Positions 26,144 to 35,740 of a DNA stretch of 64,000 nucleotides are shown in pieces. The number at the start of each line of letters is the position of its first letter. The stretch's first letter is position 1. Origin of the DNA: an uncultured Phycisphaerales bacterium (GTDB taxonomy: Bacteria > Planctomycetota > Phycisphaerae > Sedimentisphaerales > Anaerobacaceae). Both the position numbers and the translations under genes were made by a program. The stretch spans positions 62,001 to 126,000 of the forward strand of contig CAIODZ010000042.1 of NCBI GenBank assembly GCA_903857265.1. Direction: 5' to 3'. The notes under the pieces were generated by a model that was not told the origin of the DNA, ran no database searches, and saw only the letters and a list, made by a program, of their open reading frames with translations.

Positions 26144-26908
26144 ATGATTTATCAGGACCTCAAAAACAAAAGGGTTCTCGTTACCGGCTCAAGTTCCGGC
26201 ATAGGGCAGGCAACAGCTATTGAATTTGCCAAACAGGGCTGTTTCGTCGGCGTTCATTATTTCAGAACAAAACAGGGAGGCGAGCAGACGTTTGCCGAAG
26301 TGAAAAAGCACAGCGACGGTATCCTTCTCAAGGCCGACGTTAGAAGCCAAAGTCAGGTAAACAAAATGGTTGGGCGATTTGCCAAAACGGCAGGGGGGCT
26401 GGATATTCTCGTTAACAATGCGGGCGACCTTATCGAACGCCAGCCATTCGAAACTGCCACCGCCGCATATCACGATAATATTTACGAAACAAATGTTCGC
26501 TCAATATTTTTTGTTACTCAGGCGGCCCTGGACTGGTTAAAGAAATCCGCCGGCTGCATTGTAAACGTCGGTTCCGTTGCGGGTCATCACGGCGGGGGTG
26601 ATGGCGCAGGCATCTACGCCGGCGCAAAGGCAGCTGTCGCCACCGAAACAATCGCTATGGCTAAGGAATTTGCCCGGTATGGCATACGCGTAAACACCGT
26701 CGCCCCTGGTTTCATCGAAACACGCTTCCACCAGCGATACAGCTCCGCGCAACGAGTAAAAGCAACTGTTCAGCAAACCCCTTTGGGCAGAAACGGAACT
26801 CCCGAAGATATCGCCATGGCAATTCTGTTTCTCACCAGTTCTGAAGCCGCCGGTTTCATCACAGGCGAATATATCGCCGTCAACGGCGGTCTTTATATGC
26901 GTGCCTGA
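26144..26908 (+). CDS. short-chain dehydrogenase/reductase, FabG-like
   Basis: 254 residues. Classical SDR: cofactor loop TGSSSGIGQATAIEF, LKADVRSQSQ, LVNNAGDL, catalytic Ser in VNVGSVAGHH and YxxxK in YAGAKAAVATE, then the PG segment VAPGFIETRF and the C-terminal ITGEYIAVNGGLYM. The family covers 3-oxoacyl-ACP reductases and sugar or steroid dehydrogenases, so the substrate is open. Next to the GH106-like enzyme, a sugar-related role is possible. It begins 36 bases after that gene. Confidence 0.9.
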   Translation: MIYQDLKNKRVLVTGSSSGIGQATAIEFAKQGCFVGVHYFRTKQGGEQTFAEVKKHSDGILLKADVRSQSQVNKMVGRFAKTAGGLDILVNNAGDLIERQPFETATAAYHDNIYETNVRSIFFVTQAALDWLKKSAGCIVNVGSVAGHHGGGDGAGIYAGAKAAVATETIAMAKEFARYGIRVNTVAPGFIETRFHQRYSSAQRVKATVQQTPLGRNGTPEDIAMAILFLTSSEAAGFITGEYIAVNGGLYMRA

Positions 26909-27000
26909 ACAATCCTTGAAAAACACACATCTTTCTGATACACTCTGTCTGTAAGTCATCATCGCGATTGTGTTGTAAAATATAGACAGGATATTAACTA

Positions 27001-28800
27001 ATGCGAACTTCTGCACGGACGCAAGGCAAATCATCCTCCTGTGAACCGCTTCACAAAAACCATCGGCGTGCAAATTCCGCGGAGAAAACTTGGGTTATAT
27101 TGCCGCCTGACCCCCGTGCCGACCAGCTCGCCAAATCGCTCAAGGTTTCGCCGTTGCTCGCCCAACTGCTCATCAATCGAGGTGTTACCGACCCGCAATC
27201 CGGCTCTGCGTTTCTCAGGCCCAAACTGACCGACCTCATCAGCCCCGAATTGCTTCCAGGCGTTCGCGACGCCGCTAAAAGAATTCAATTGGCAGTTAGC
27301 CAAAAGCAAAAAATCACGCTCTACGGCGACTACGACGTCGATGGTATCACGGGTGTTGCGATTCTCTGGCAGATTCTTACGCTCCTTGGCGCAAACGTCG
27401 ATTATTACATCCCGCACCGCATCGACGAGGGCTATGGCCTTAATGTTGAGGCAGTCGAATCAATCGCCAAAGCCGGAACCCAACTACTGATAACCGTCGA
27501 CTGCGGTATAACCGCTCACGCCGCCGCGGACCTGGCAAAAAAACTCGGCGTTGATTTAATAATTACAGACCATCACCAGTTCGTTGCCACGCTGCCACAG
27601 GCGTTAGTTATTGTTCATCCTGCACTCGATAAGTCATATCCCAACCCTGATTCTTCCGGCTCACTGGTTGCCTTCAAACTGGGCTGGGCCGTCGCGGATC
27701 TCTTCAAAACGGGCCCAAAGCTCAACCCGCAGATGCGAGACTTTATGCTCAACGCCACATCGCTGGCGGCTATGGGCGCCATCGCCGACGTTATGGAGCT
27801 TCGAGGCGAAAACAGGACGCTCACAAGTTTCGGTCTGAGTTTGCTCTCCGATACCAAGTTGCCCGGCCTGCAGGCCCTTATCGAATCAGCCGAGCTTACC
27901 GGCAAAGGCCTCGACAGCTATCATATCGGTTTTCGTCTTGCTCCTACGCTAAATGCTGCGGGAAGAATAGGCCACGCCCGTTTGGCAGTCGAGCTGCTGA
28001 CTTCTACCTCGCTTGCCCACGCCACGCAGGTTGCCGAGTACCTCAAGAGTCAAAACGGACAGCGTCAGCGGTTCGAACGCAAAATTTACAACCACGCCTG
28101 CCAGATTATCGCCGAAAAGGGCCTCGACAACCCCGAAAGGAAAACCATTGTGCTGGCTGATACTTCCTGGCACAGCGGTGTTGTTGGTATTGTCGCGTCT
28201 CGAATCGTCGATAAATTTTCCCGCCCCACGATTATAATTAACTCCGGCTCAACGCCCGCACAGGGGTCTGGGCGTTCTGTCCCCGGGTTCGATATTCTCG
28301 CAGCAATCTCTGCCTGTTCAGAGCACCTCGTTACTTTCGGCGGGCATAAAATGGCTGCGGGAGTAACAGTCCTACCGGAAAATATCCAGAAATTCGCCGA
28401 TGCCCTCGAAACCTATGCTCAACAGCATTTGTCCAAGGAGCAGTGTGTTAGCAAGCTCAATATTGACGCCCTCGCGTCATTGTCCGAGTTCAGTTATGAA
28501 AACGTTTGCGAAATGCAAACACTCGGCCCGTTCGGGCAGGGCAACCCCGAGCCGCTGTTTGCCACAAAGGGGGTTCGTCTTTGTTCTCCGCCTCGCAGGG
28601 TAGGGGCAACTGCCGACCACCTCCAGTTTGCCGTTACAGACCAGACCAATTCAATCCGATGCATTGGCTTTAGGATGGGGCCGCTCGAAAAGAAACTGCT
28701 CGAACGCGATTGCTTTGATATTGCATATCACGCTGCGATTGATTCGTTCAACGGCAACCGCTCAGTCCAGTTGGTTATCGAAGACATCCGTTTCGAGTAA
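27001..28800 (+). CDS. recJ: single-stranded-DNA-specific exonuclease RecJ
   Basis: 599 residues. 5'-3' exonuclease of recombination and mismatch repair. DHH-family motifs: LYGDYDVDGITGVAI, LITVDCGIT, IITDHHQF, then DHHA1 motifs GRIGHARLAVELL, GIVASRIVDKFSRPTIII, GSGRSVPGFDI and TFGGHKMAAGVTV. The ATG is preceded by AGGA 9 bases away. The first 30 residues are basic and not conserved-looking; the RecJ part starts around WVILPPDP. Confidence 0.95.
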   Translation: MRTSARTQGKSSSCEPLHKNHRRANSAEKTWVILPPDPRADQLAKSLKVSPLLAQLLINRGVTDPQSGSAFLRPKLTDLISPELLPGVRDAAKRIQLAVSQKQKITLYGDYDVDGITGVAILWQILTLLGANVDYYIPHRIDEGYGLNVEAVESIAKAGTQLLITVDCGITAHAAADLAKKLGVDLIITDHHQFVATLPQALVIVHPALDKSYPNPDSSGSLVAFKLGWAVADLFKTGPKLNPQMRDFMLNATSLAAMGAIADVMELRGENRTLTSFGLSLLSDTKLPGLQALIESAELTGKGLDSYHIGFRLAPTLNAAGRIGHARLAVELLTSTSLAHATQVAEYLKSQNGQRQRFERKIYNHACQIIAEKGLDNPERKTIVLADTSWHSGVVGIVASRIVDKFSRPTIIINSGSTPAQGSGRSVPGFDILAAISACSEHLVTFGGHKMAAGVTVLPENIQKFADALETYAQQHLSKEQCVSKLNIDALASLSEFSYENVCEMQTLGPFGQGNPEPLFATKGVRLCSPPRRVGATADHLQFAVTDQTNSIRCIGFRMGPLEKKLLERDCFDIAYHAAIDSFNGNRSVQLVIEDIRFE

Positions 28801-28805
28801 CGGTT

Positions 28806-30287
28806 TCACTTTCCGGGTTCGACTGTTATTTTTTCGACCCTGAATTTGCCTAATGTCGTCGCTATGTTGAAGAAGTTCGCCGGCTCGCCGTTGCCTGATG
28901 CCAGCGCGATATGTCCCGCGTCGAATTTTCCGAGGGCGCCCGCTTTGAACGCCGAATCAAGCCCGACCCATTTGCTGCCTATATACGCTTCCGTCCAAGC
29001 GTGTCCGCCAAAGCCGGTTTTGCCCTCAAAATCATTCACGTATGCCACGCCCACTGTTACTTTTGCCGGTATCCCTGCCGCCCGGCACATCGCCGCGCAC
29101 AGGACCGCGAATTCCGTGCAGTCGCCTCTCCTGCTCGCCGCGACTTCCGTTGCCGAGGCGTATCCAACCGAAAAGCTGATGTCTTTTACGTATTTAGACA
29201 CAAATTCCTCTATCCTTTTTGCCGCCTCAGCCGAATCCTTTGCGTCGTCCACTGCCTGTTTCGCCAGTGCGATTATATTTGCATCGTCGCTCTGCACAAA
29301 TCTGCCTGGCTTCATCATCTCTGCGATATTCGCGTCTGTTCCCTTATATGGGAATGTTCCGCCTGTCGGAATACTCACTGGTTCGACGGTTACTATCACT
29401 GTTCCGTCTTCGAGTTTCTGAACCCGCTGGTTATCGCTTGACGGTATCGTAAGATTTGTTGTTTGAGCGATCGGTTTCAGGTAATACGTAATCGATTTAG
29501 CTGACCCGACATTTTCCAATGGCTCAGGACTTGCCAAAAACATCTTATTTATTATTTCAGCGGGCTGGTTGTTGCTCATCGCGAATTCTTTTGTGCAGGC
29601 GAGCATTTCCACATTCATGCCTGCTATCTGCATTATGCTTTTTAACGCCCGTAATTGCTCGTCAACGTAACCAATTGAAACAATCTCGCCGGTTCCGGGC
29701 ATACTCATAACCGTCTCGACTTTTGTCAGCGACACGATTCGGCCCAGCAAATCGACATCCTGCTTTGCCCCGACTTTCACGCGGGAAGAAACAGCAGCCA
29801 TTATTCCGGGACTGAACACATTTACATCGTAACTTGTGCCTTCTTTAAGTTTTTTCTCCAGCTCAATCAGGCGCAGTTCCTCCGCCATAATCGCTCCCTT
29901 TGGCCACGCAATAGTGTTTTCCTGTACGGCCCCCATTCCTGTCGTTCGCGTTCGGACCGTTCCGTCTTTGCCTATCGTCCCCTCGGTTTTCATCATTACC
30001 ATTCCCATATCCTGTTCCGAGGTGAACGATATCGGCTCTCCACTTATCGTCTCAACGCAGATTTCCTTTGTCTTCATCAGAACGGTCTTTCCCATTCGAG
30101 TTAGTGTCATATCGACGGTTTCTGTCGTTGTAACCCGCTCGCCTGTCACGACCCTGCTGTGTATCCCGTGCCCGATCTTAGTCCCATCCACGAATACAGC
30201 GTAGTATTCGACGTCATCGGTTTGCCCCAGTGCCAAAACGGCGAATTGCAGAACGATAAGCCCAATCGCGAAAATTTTTGCCTTCAT
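28806..30287 (-). CDS. exported transglutaminase-like (cysteine protease fold) protein
   Basis: About 493 residues from ATG 30287, which has GGGGAT six bases upstream. Signal peptide ends near LALGQT. The N-terminal 300 residues are beta-rich (EYYAVFVDGTKIGHGIHSR). The C-terminal third is a transglutaminase-like domain with the full triad: Cys in SRRGDCTEFA, His in GFGGHAWTEAY and Asp in WVGLDSAF. Bacterial members may be proteases or crosslinkers of the envelope; the target is unknown. It converges on recJ with only 5 bases between stops. Confidence 0.88.
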   Translation of the reverse strand: MKAKIFAIGLIVLQFAVLALGQTDDVEYYAVFVDGTKIGHGIHSRVVTGERVTTTETVDMTLTRMGKTVLMKTKEICVETISGEPISFTSEQDMGMVMMKTEGTIGKDGTVRTRTTGMGAVQENTIAWPKGAIMAEELRLIELEKKLKEGTSYDVNVFSPGIMAAVSSRVKVGAKQDVDLLGRIVSLTKVETVMSMPGTGEIVSIGYVDEQLRALKSIMQIAGMNVEMLACTKEFAMSNNQPAEIINKMFLASPEPLENVGSAKSITYYLKPIAQTTNLTIPSSDNQRVQKLEDGTVIVTVEPVSIPTGGTFPYKGTDANIAEMMKPGRFVQSDDANIIALAKQAVDDAKDSAEAAKRIEEFVSKYVKDISFSVGYASATEVAASRRGDCTEFAVLCAAMCRAAGIPAKVTVGVAYVNDFEGKTGFGGHAWTEAYIGSKWVGLDSAFKAGALGKFDAGHIALASGNGEPANFFNIATTLGKFRVEKITVEPGK

Positions 30288-30396
30288 AATCATCCCCATA
30301 TTTCTAGGTTATTTGGAGTTTGCGAATATCTTCTCTGATTAGTATAAACCTTTCATTGCATCCGGCAAGTTATCATTCTAAAATACTCCTAATGCT

Positions 30397-31845
30397 ATGA
30401 ATTTTGATGAACTGTTGACGCTTGTTCGTTCGGGCAATTCACCCCGGCTGTGCGATGATTCCCGTATCGTCGAGCCGGGTGATATCTTCGTCGCCGTCAA
30501 AGGCCCAAATGTTGATGGCCGCGACTTTATCCCCCAGGTCCTTGCCAAAGGCGCAAAATTCATCGTTTGCCAACATCCCTGTACGGGTCACGAGTCACGA
30601 GGCACGGGTCACGTCGTTATTACTGTCCCTGATTCCTCTCTTGCTCTTGCCGTTCTTGCCCAGGCCGCCAATGGCAACCCTGCTGATAAACTCACCAATC
30701 TTGCCGTTACGGGAACCAAGGGCAAAACCACTGTAACTTTTCTTGTTCGCTCCTGCTTTCAGGCCGCCGGGGAAAAATGCGGCCTCATAGGGACCGTCAT
30801 TTATGACACCGGCATCGATGCCTCACCTGCGCCGCTTACCACCCCCGATTGCCTGACTATCGCAAAATCGCAATCACAGATGCTAAAAGCCGGCGCAAAA
30901 TATATGGTCATCGAGGCCAGCTCTCACGCCCTTGACCAGAACCGAGTCGCCGCGATTAATTTCAAAGCCGCGGCCTTTACCAACCTCACAGGCGACCACC
31001 TCGATTATCACAAAACCACCGAAAATTACCTGGCCGCCAAGTCAAAGATATTCGAGACACTTTCTCCCGACGCGACAGCCGTTCTGAATAAGCAATCCTC
31101 TTACTCGAAGGGAATCGCCGCGATTACCAAGGCCAAAGTTCTCTGGTTTGCTGTTGATGAAGAAGCCGACTTGTCTGCCGAAATTCATTCGATTGATGAT
31201 TCCGGCACAAGTTTTACGCTTCGGTATCAGGGGCAAAGTATCCGTATAAAAACACCTTTGCTTGGCCGATTCAACGTCGCCAATCATCTTGCCGCCGCGG
31301 GCTTGTGTATGTCTGCGGGCCTCGACCTCAAAACCATTGCTCGTGGTTTATCCTCTCTCGAAGCCATTCCAGGCCGACTTGAAAATGTAAAATCTGATGC
31401 GCCGTTTACCGTTCTCGTCGATTTCGCCCACACCGACGATGCTCTTGATAATGTTCTTTCAACTCTCAAGCCATTGTGTAAGGCCCGTCTCATCGTCGTA
31501 TTCGGCTGCGGCGGCGACAGGGACAAAACCAAACGACCCCGTATGGCAAAAGTCGTCGAGAAATACGCGGACATGGCAATCGTAACAAGCGATAACCCAA
31601 GGACCGAAAATCCAGACGATATAATCAGTCAGATTGTCGCCGGCTTCAAAGACCCCGGCTCACCAAAAATAAAAATCGAGCCCGACAGGAAAAAGGCGAT
31701 AGCTCTTGCCATTGAATCGGCACGAAAAAATGACGTTATTATCATTGCCGGCAAAGGCCACGAGAATTATCAAATCATCGGCAAGCAAAAATTCCCCTTC
31801 AGCGACCAGCAAATTGTTCTCGATTTGCTAAAAACTAAAAAATGA
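30397..31845 (+). CDS. murE: UDP-MurNAc-tripeptide synthetase MurE (meso-DAP type)
   Basis: 482 residues. Adds the third amino acid to the peptidoglycan stem. ATP loop TGTKGKTTVTFLV, UDP-MurNAc region ASSHALDQNRV, FTNLTGDHLDYHKTTENYLAAK read as NLTGDHLDYH, and VFGCGGDRDKTKRP. The substrate motif DNPR (in TSDNPRTENP) is the one that selects meso-diaminopimelate. Residues around 62-73 (CTGHESRGTGH) are encoded by a short repetitive CACG-rich insertion at 30583-30613. Overlaps murF by the ATGA arrangement. Confidence 0.96.
   Translation: MNFDELLTLVRSGNSPRLCDDSRIVEPGDIFVAVKGPNVDGRDFIPQVLAKGAKFIVCQHPCTGHESRGTGHVVITVPDSSLALAVLAQAANGNPADKLTNLAVTGTKGKTTVTFLVRSCFQAAGEKCGLIGTVIYDTGIDASPAPLTTPDCLTIAKSQSQMLKAGAKYMVIEASSHALDQNRVAAINFKAAAFTNLTGDHLDYHKTTENYLAAKSKIFETLSPDATAVLNKQSSYSKGIAAITKAKVLWFAVDEEADLSAEIHSIDDSGTSFTLRYQGQSIRIKTPLLGRFNVANHLAAAGLCMSAGLDLKTIARGLSSLEAIPGRLENVKSDAPFTVLVDFAHTDDALDNVLSTLKPLCKARLIVVFGCGGDRDKTKRPRMAKVVEKYADMAIVTSDNPRTENPDDIISQIVAGFKDPGSPKIKIEPDRKKAIALAIESARKNDVIIIAGKGHENYQIIGKQKFPFSDQQIVLDLLKTKK
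30583..30613 (+). repeat. in-frame CACG-rich repeat inside murE
   Basis: Four degenerate units of about 7-8 bases, of the type CGGGTCA / CGAGTCA / CGAGGCA / CGGGTCA, encode the segment TGHESRGTGH. Composition differs from the surrounding murE. It lies in a surface loop of domain 1, where family length varies. Confidence 0.7.
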
Positions 31846-33218
31846 AAAAACTTTCGATTGAAAATTTGGCCAAAATAATAAAGGCGGGTCGTAAGACATT
31901 GGGCACAAATTGTGACGTTACTGATGTAAGTACTGATTCACGAACAGCAAAACCCGGCGACTGTTTTTTTGCCATTTCGGGCGATAATTTCGATGGTCAT
32001 AACTTTTTGGCCGACGTTTTCGCCCAAGGTGCCGCCTGTGCCGTCGTCAGCAAAGACATTCCAGCCGACGAATTTCCGGGTAAAGCGACTCTTCGGGTTT
32101 CCGACACAATAAAGGCCCTGGGCGACCTCGCCTGTTGGTATCGTAATGATTGTAAATTCAAGGTCATCGCAATCACCGGCTCAGCCGGCAAAACAACAAC
32201 AAGACAAATTGCTCACCATGTTCTTAGCCGGTATTTCAGGGTTTTCCAGTCGCCCAAAAGTTTCAATAATTTTATAGGGCTGCCTTTGACATTGCTGGGG
32301 GCCGAGCCGAATCAGCAAATTATTATTGTCGAACTGGGCTCAAACCATCCGGGTGAAATTGAGTATCTGACCCGAATCGCTTTGCCGGATATCGCCGTGG
32401 TTACCAATGTTTATCCTGCCCATCTTGCCGGCTTTGGCTCCGTCGAAAAAATCGCCGAAGAAAAATTATCGATTACCAAAGGTCTCGCGTCGTCGGGCGC
32501 TCTTATCATTAACGCTGATTGCCCGCCATTGCTCAATACTGCCCGTCGGGCCGGCTTAATTTTCAAAACTTTTTCTTGTTCCGCATCCGCTGATTACTTC
32601 GCACGCGATATTTCCGTCGGGCCGCTTGCCAGTGGGTTAACTATCGATGGTATGCCTGTCGAAGTTCCGATTCCTGGCAGGGGGAATGTTGAAAACGCCC
32701 TCGCTGCCTGGGCAATCTGCTCAAATCTTGGTATTACAGCCGAACAGTTTGCCGATGCCATAAAAACCATCAGCCCCGTTTCGATGCGAACCGAGATATT
32801 GCAGCTTGGCTCACTCACCGTTATATCCGATTGCTATAATGCCAACCCTGCCTCGATGAAAAACGCATTGGATATCCTCGCGAACCTTGCCGGCAGTCGA
32901 AAACGCAGGGCCGTCTTTATTTGCGGCGATATGGCGGAACTCGGCGATTCCGAGCAGATTTTACACCTTCAGCTCGGCGAACAAATCGCAAAAGCAGGGG
33001 TAAATCTCCTCATCACGCTCGGCAATCTCGCCGCCGTTGCCGCGGAATCTGCGAAGAAGACCTTGCCTGACATTCAGGTCAGTAGCTTCACAAGCAATAC
33101 AGACCTTTGCAATAACTTGCGGAATTTGATAAAAGATTCCGATATAATACTGGTCAAGGGCTCACGCGTTAATAAGCTTGAGCTTGTTGTTGATAAACTA
33201 AAAAGTTATCGTCAGTGA
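31842..33218 (+). CDS. murF: UDP-MurNAc-tripeptide--D-Ala-D-Ala ligase MurF
   Basis: 458 residues. Last cytoplasmic step of the stem peptide. Domain 1 STDSRTAKPGDCFFAISG, ATP loop ITGSAGKTTTRQIAHHVL, IVELGSNHPGEIEYLT, TNVYPAHLAGFGS, SDCYNANPASMKNALDIL, FICGDMAELG, VLVKGSRVNKLE-type end (ILVKGSRVNK). The start overlaps the murE stop by 4 bases (ATGA) and the stop overlaps a GTG of the next frame, so the three genes form a tight operon. Confidence 0.96.
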   Translation: MKKLSIENLAKIIKAGRKTLGTNCDVTDVSTDSRTAKPGDCFFAISGDNFDGHNFLADVFAQGAACAVVSKDIPADEFPGKATLRVSDTIKALGDLACWYRNDCKFKVIAITGSAGKTTTRQIAHHVLSRYFRVFQSPKSFNNFIGLPLTLLGAEPNQQIIIVELGSNHPGEIEYLTRIALPDIAVVTNVYPAHLAGFGSVEKIAEEKLSITKGLASSGALIINADCPPLLNTARRAGLIFKTFSCSASADYFARDISVGPLASGLTIDGMPVEVPIPGRGNVENALAAWAICSNLGITAEQFADAIKTISPVSMRTEILQLGSLTVISDCYNANPASMKNALDILANLAGSRKRRAVFICGDMAELGDSEQILHLQLGEQIAKAGVNLLITLGNLAAVAAESAKKTLPDIQVSSFTSNTDLCNNLRNLIKDSDIILVKGSRVNKLELVVDKLKSYRQ

Positions 33219-33292
33219 ATCGTCAGCCCGTCCGGTTCGGCCTGATGCCGGCGGCGGGGCGGCGGTTACTGGTCACGGAAGACGAAAATAAA

Positions 33293-34432
33293 ATGATTTA
33301 TCATCTTCTCTGGTTTTTTCGTAACTCAGTTACCCATAAACTGGGTTTCTACGCCTATCAGGAAGTGATGTTCCGCGCCTTCGCGGCCCTGCTGACGGGG
33401 CTGGTTATCGCGCTTGTGCTCGGTCCCCCTCTTATTCGCTGGCTTATGCGGAAAAAAATCGGCGACCGCCCCGAATTCTATCTTGCGTCCCTCAATGAGC
33501 TTACAAAGCAAAAAGCCAACACCCCGACTATGGGAGGCCTGATTATAATTACCGCCGTGCTTGGCTCCACCGTTCTCTGGGCCAAGCTTAACAACCCCTT
33601 CATCCAGAAGGCAATCATCCTCGTCCTGTGGTTCGGCGCCCTCGGCGCGGTTGACGACTGGCTAAAGCTTACCGCCGAATCGCATCATCGCAGCCGGGAC
33701 GGTCTCAAGCCCTGGGAAAAAATCCTCTTCCAGTTCGGCGGCGCAGTTCTTATCGCCTCCTTCCTCTATATCGATTTCACCAATATCGAAGACGGCCGAA
33801 AATTCTGGCTTCCCTTCTATAAACATGGGCTCCCCTTAGCCAACTGGATGTTTATTCTCATCGCCATTCTGTATCTGTCCGCCACCAGCAACGCCGTCAA
33901 TCTCACCGATGGTATGGATGGTCTCGCAGCCGGCTGCACGGGTATTGCCTCATTTGTTCTTGCTGTTCTCTGCTATGTCGCATCCGAACCAATGAGCCGG
34001 ACATCTACCACCACATGGTCGAGCTATCTGCTCTTGCCTGCTATCCCGCAGGCGGGCGAGCTGGCCATATTTTTTTCCGCTATCCTCGGGGCAGTCCTCG
34101 GTTTTCTGTGGTTTAACTGCCATCCCGCACAGGTCTTTATGGGAGATATCGGCTCGCTGCCGCTCGGCGCAGCCATGGGTTACGGTGCGCTTGCCACCAG
34201 AAATGAAATTCTTCTGCTTATCATCGGCGGCGTCTTTATGATAGAGCTTTTCAGCGTTATCCTGCAGGTTTCCTATTTCAAATACACGGGCGGCAAACGC
34301 CTTTTCCGTTGCGCTCCAATCCACCACCATTTTCACCTTATCGGCTGGTCTGAACCGCAGGTCGTTGTCCGTTTCTGGCTTGTTGCCGCCGCATTTGCCG
34401 CTATTGCCCTGGCCACCCTCAAAATACGCTGA
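33293..34432 (+). CDS. mraY: phospho-MurNAc-pentapeptide transferase MraY
   Basis: About 379 residues. Transfers phospho-MurNAc-pentapeptide to undecaprenyl phosphate, forming lipid I at the inner membrane. About ten membrane segments; motifs NTPTMGGLIII, GAVDDWLKL, NAVNLTDGMDGLAAG with catalytic-type Asp residues, and FRCAPIHHHFHLIGW. ATG 33293 (MIYHLLWFFRN) gives a normal N-terminus. A GTG at 33215 overlapping the murF stop would add 26 residues of GC-rich, non-family sequence without a ribosome site, so it is less likely. Confidence 0.94.
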   Translation: MIYHLLWFFRNSVTHKLGFYAYQEVMFRAFAALLTGLVIALVLGPPLIRWLMRKKIGDRPEFYLASLNELTKQKANTPTMGGLIIITAVLGSTVLWAKLNNPFIQKAIILVLWFGALGAVDDWLKLTAESHHRSRDGLKPWEKILFQFGGAVLIASFLYIDFTNIEDGRKFWLPFYKHGLPLANWMFILIAILYLSATSNAVNLTDGMDGLAAGCTGIASFVLAVLCYVASEPMSRTSTTTWSSYLLLPAIPQAGELAIFFSAILGAVLGFLWFNCHPAQVFMGDIGSLPLGAAMGYGALATRNEILLLIIGGVFMIELFSVILQVSYFKYTGGKRLFRCAPIHHHFHLIGWSEPQVVVRFWLVAAAFAAIALATLKIR

Positions 34433-34521
34433 ACAAGTCGAATCGCGGGTAAATCTGAAATAGAAAATAGTAAACAGGAAAATTTTCCGTTATAATACCC
34501 TTCCCCTGACAGGGGATATTT

Positions 34522-35646
34522 ATGTCTGATGAACAGCTCACATCTGAGTTGGAGCCGGAGGCACCTAAGCCGCCGCGAGTCGCTCTTATCGCGTCTCGCC
34601 GCACGCTTGCCGAATATCCTTCGTATCTCAAGCACCTGCTCGTCGGCCTGGCCGATGAGGCCGTCCCGGTCATTTTGATATGCCCGCCGGGAAGCGATAC
34701 CGACTCTATCATCCCACCGGCTGTCGAGGTCGTCAGGCACCCGGCAATTGATATACCCCTGATGCAGCATTACAATCTTCGCGTTCTTCTCAATCGAGTC
34801 AGTAAATTCGAACCGGAGATTATTCATTGCCTTTGCGAAACTTCCGCCGCGACGGCTCGCTGGCTTGCTCGCAACCTTGATATCCCATATCTGCTCAATA
34901 TAAATTCGATTTCCTCGCACTGGTCTGTCATTTCCTTTTCCCCAGTTCGTTGCGCCAATATCGTCGTGCCCGCCAAAACCATCGCCGACCATTTCGTGGC
35001 GACTCACCCCAGATTCGCCGACCGTGTTCGCCAAATCAACGTCGGCACCTTCGTTGAGGATTCTACCGCGTGTTTTATGCATCCCGAGCATCTGCCTGGT
35101 ATTGTTGTAGCTCCGCCTCTCGATAACCACGCCAATCTTGATAACATTTTCCAAGCGTTGCATCGCCTGATTGTCGATGGTTGTCAGTTTATCGTTGCCC
35201 TTATTGCTTCAGGACGACCCGAAGGATCGCTCTGGAAACAAATTCGCTCTCTTGACTTGCTTCACGCGGTTACTATCGTTCCTCCTTCGCTGGGCCTTTA
35301 CTCCGCCGGTTCTGCCGCCGACGTATTCATTGCACCCAGACCATCCGGCAGATTCAATATGCTGCTCTTGACCGCGATGAGCGCTGGCTCCGTCGTCGCA
35401 GCGTCCCAAGGTGGTGTCGATGACCTAATTATCGAAGACAAAACCGCCTTCATTTTTAATCCCGATGACCAGCTTAGCGTTTATAATTGTCTTAAACGCA
35501 TCTTTGACAGGCCCGATGAAGCCAGACGGCTTGCCGAGTCCGCCCAGCAATACCTCCGCCAAAACCACAACGTTAGCGGTATGGTTTCCGCTGTTATTTC
35601 CCTTTACAGGCAGGCCGTTTGCTCAAAGACCTGGGCAAACGCCTGA
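34522..35646 (+). CDS. GT4/GT1-type glycosyltransferase
   Basis: 374 residues. GT-B fold pattern: N-domain VALIASRRTLAEYPSYLKHLLVGL, IIHCLCETSAATARWLARN; C-domain VAPPLDNHANLDNIFQALH, LYSAGSAADVFIAPRPSGRFNMLLLTAMSAG (split SAADVFIAPRPSGRFN), VVAASQGGVDDLI, followed by HNVSGMVSAVISLYR. The nucleotide-sugar site E-x7-E is poorly kept (GRFNMLLLTAMSAG), so activity is uncertain. It follows mraY by 89 bases; it is not MurG, and the substrate is unknown. Confidence 0.8.
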   Translation: MSDEQLTSELEPEAPKPPRVALIASRRTLAEYPSYLKHLLVGLADEAVPVILICPPGSDTDSIIPPAVEVVRHPAIDIPLMQHYNLRVLLNRVSKFEPEIIHCLCETSAATARWLARNLDIPYLLNINSISSHWSVISFSPVRCANIVVPAKTIADHFVATHPRFADRVRQINVGTFVEDSTACFMHPEHLPGIVVAPPLDNHANLDNIFQALHRLIVDGCQFIVALIASGRPEGSLWKQIRSLDLLHAVTIVPPSLGLYSAGSAADVFIAPRPSGRFNMLLLTAMSAGSVVAASQGGVDDLIIEDKTAFIFNPDDQLSVYNCLKRIFDRPDEARRLAESAQQYLRQNHNVSGMVSAVISLYRQAVCSKTWANA

Positions 35647-35740
35647 TATTTGAAATAAATATAGGCGCTGGGACGTCTTACTTTTGGTTGTTTTCGTGCA
35701 TAACGAGAATCCTTTTAACGTTTTTTAGGAGAATTGAATT

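Noticed and set aside
33215-33292. N-terminal extension of MraY from GTG overlapping murF
   Set aside because: The 26 extra residues are GC-rich and unlike MraY, and no ribosome site precedes the GTG; kept only as an alternative.
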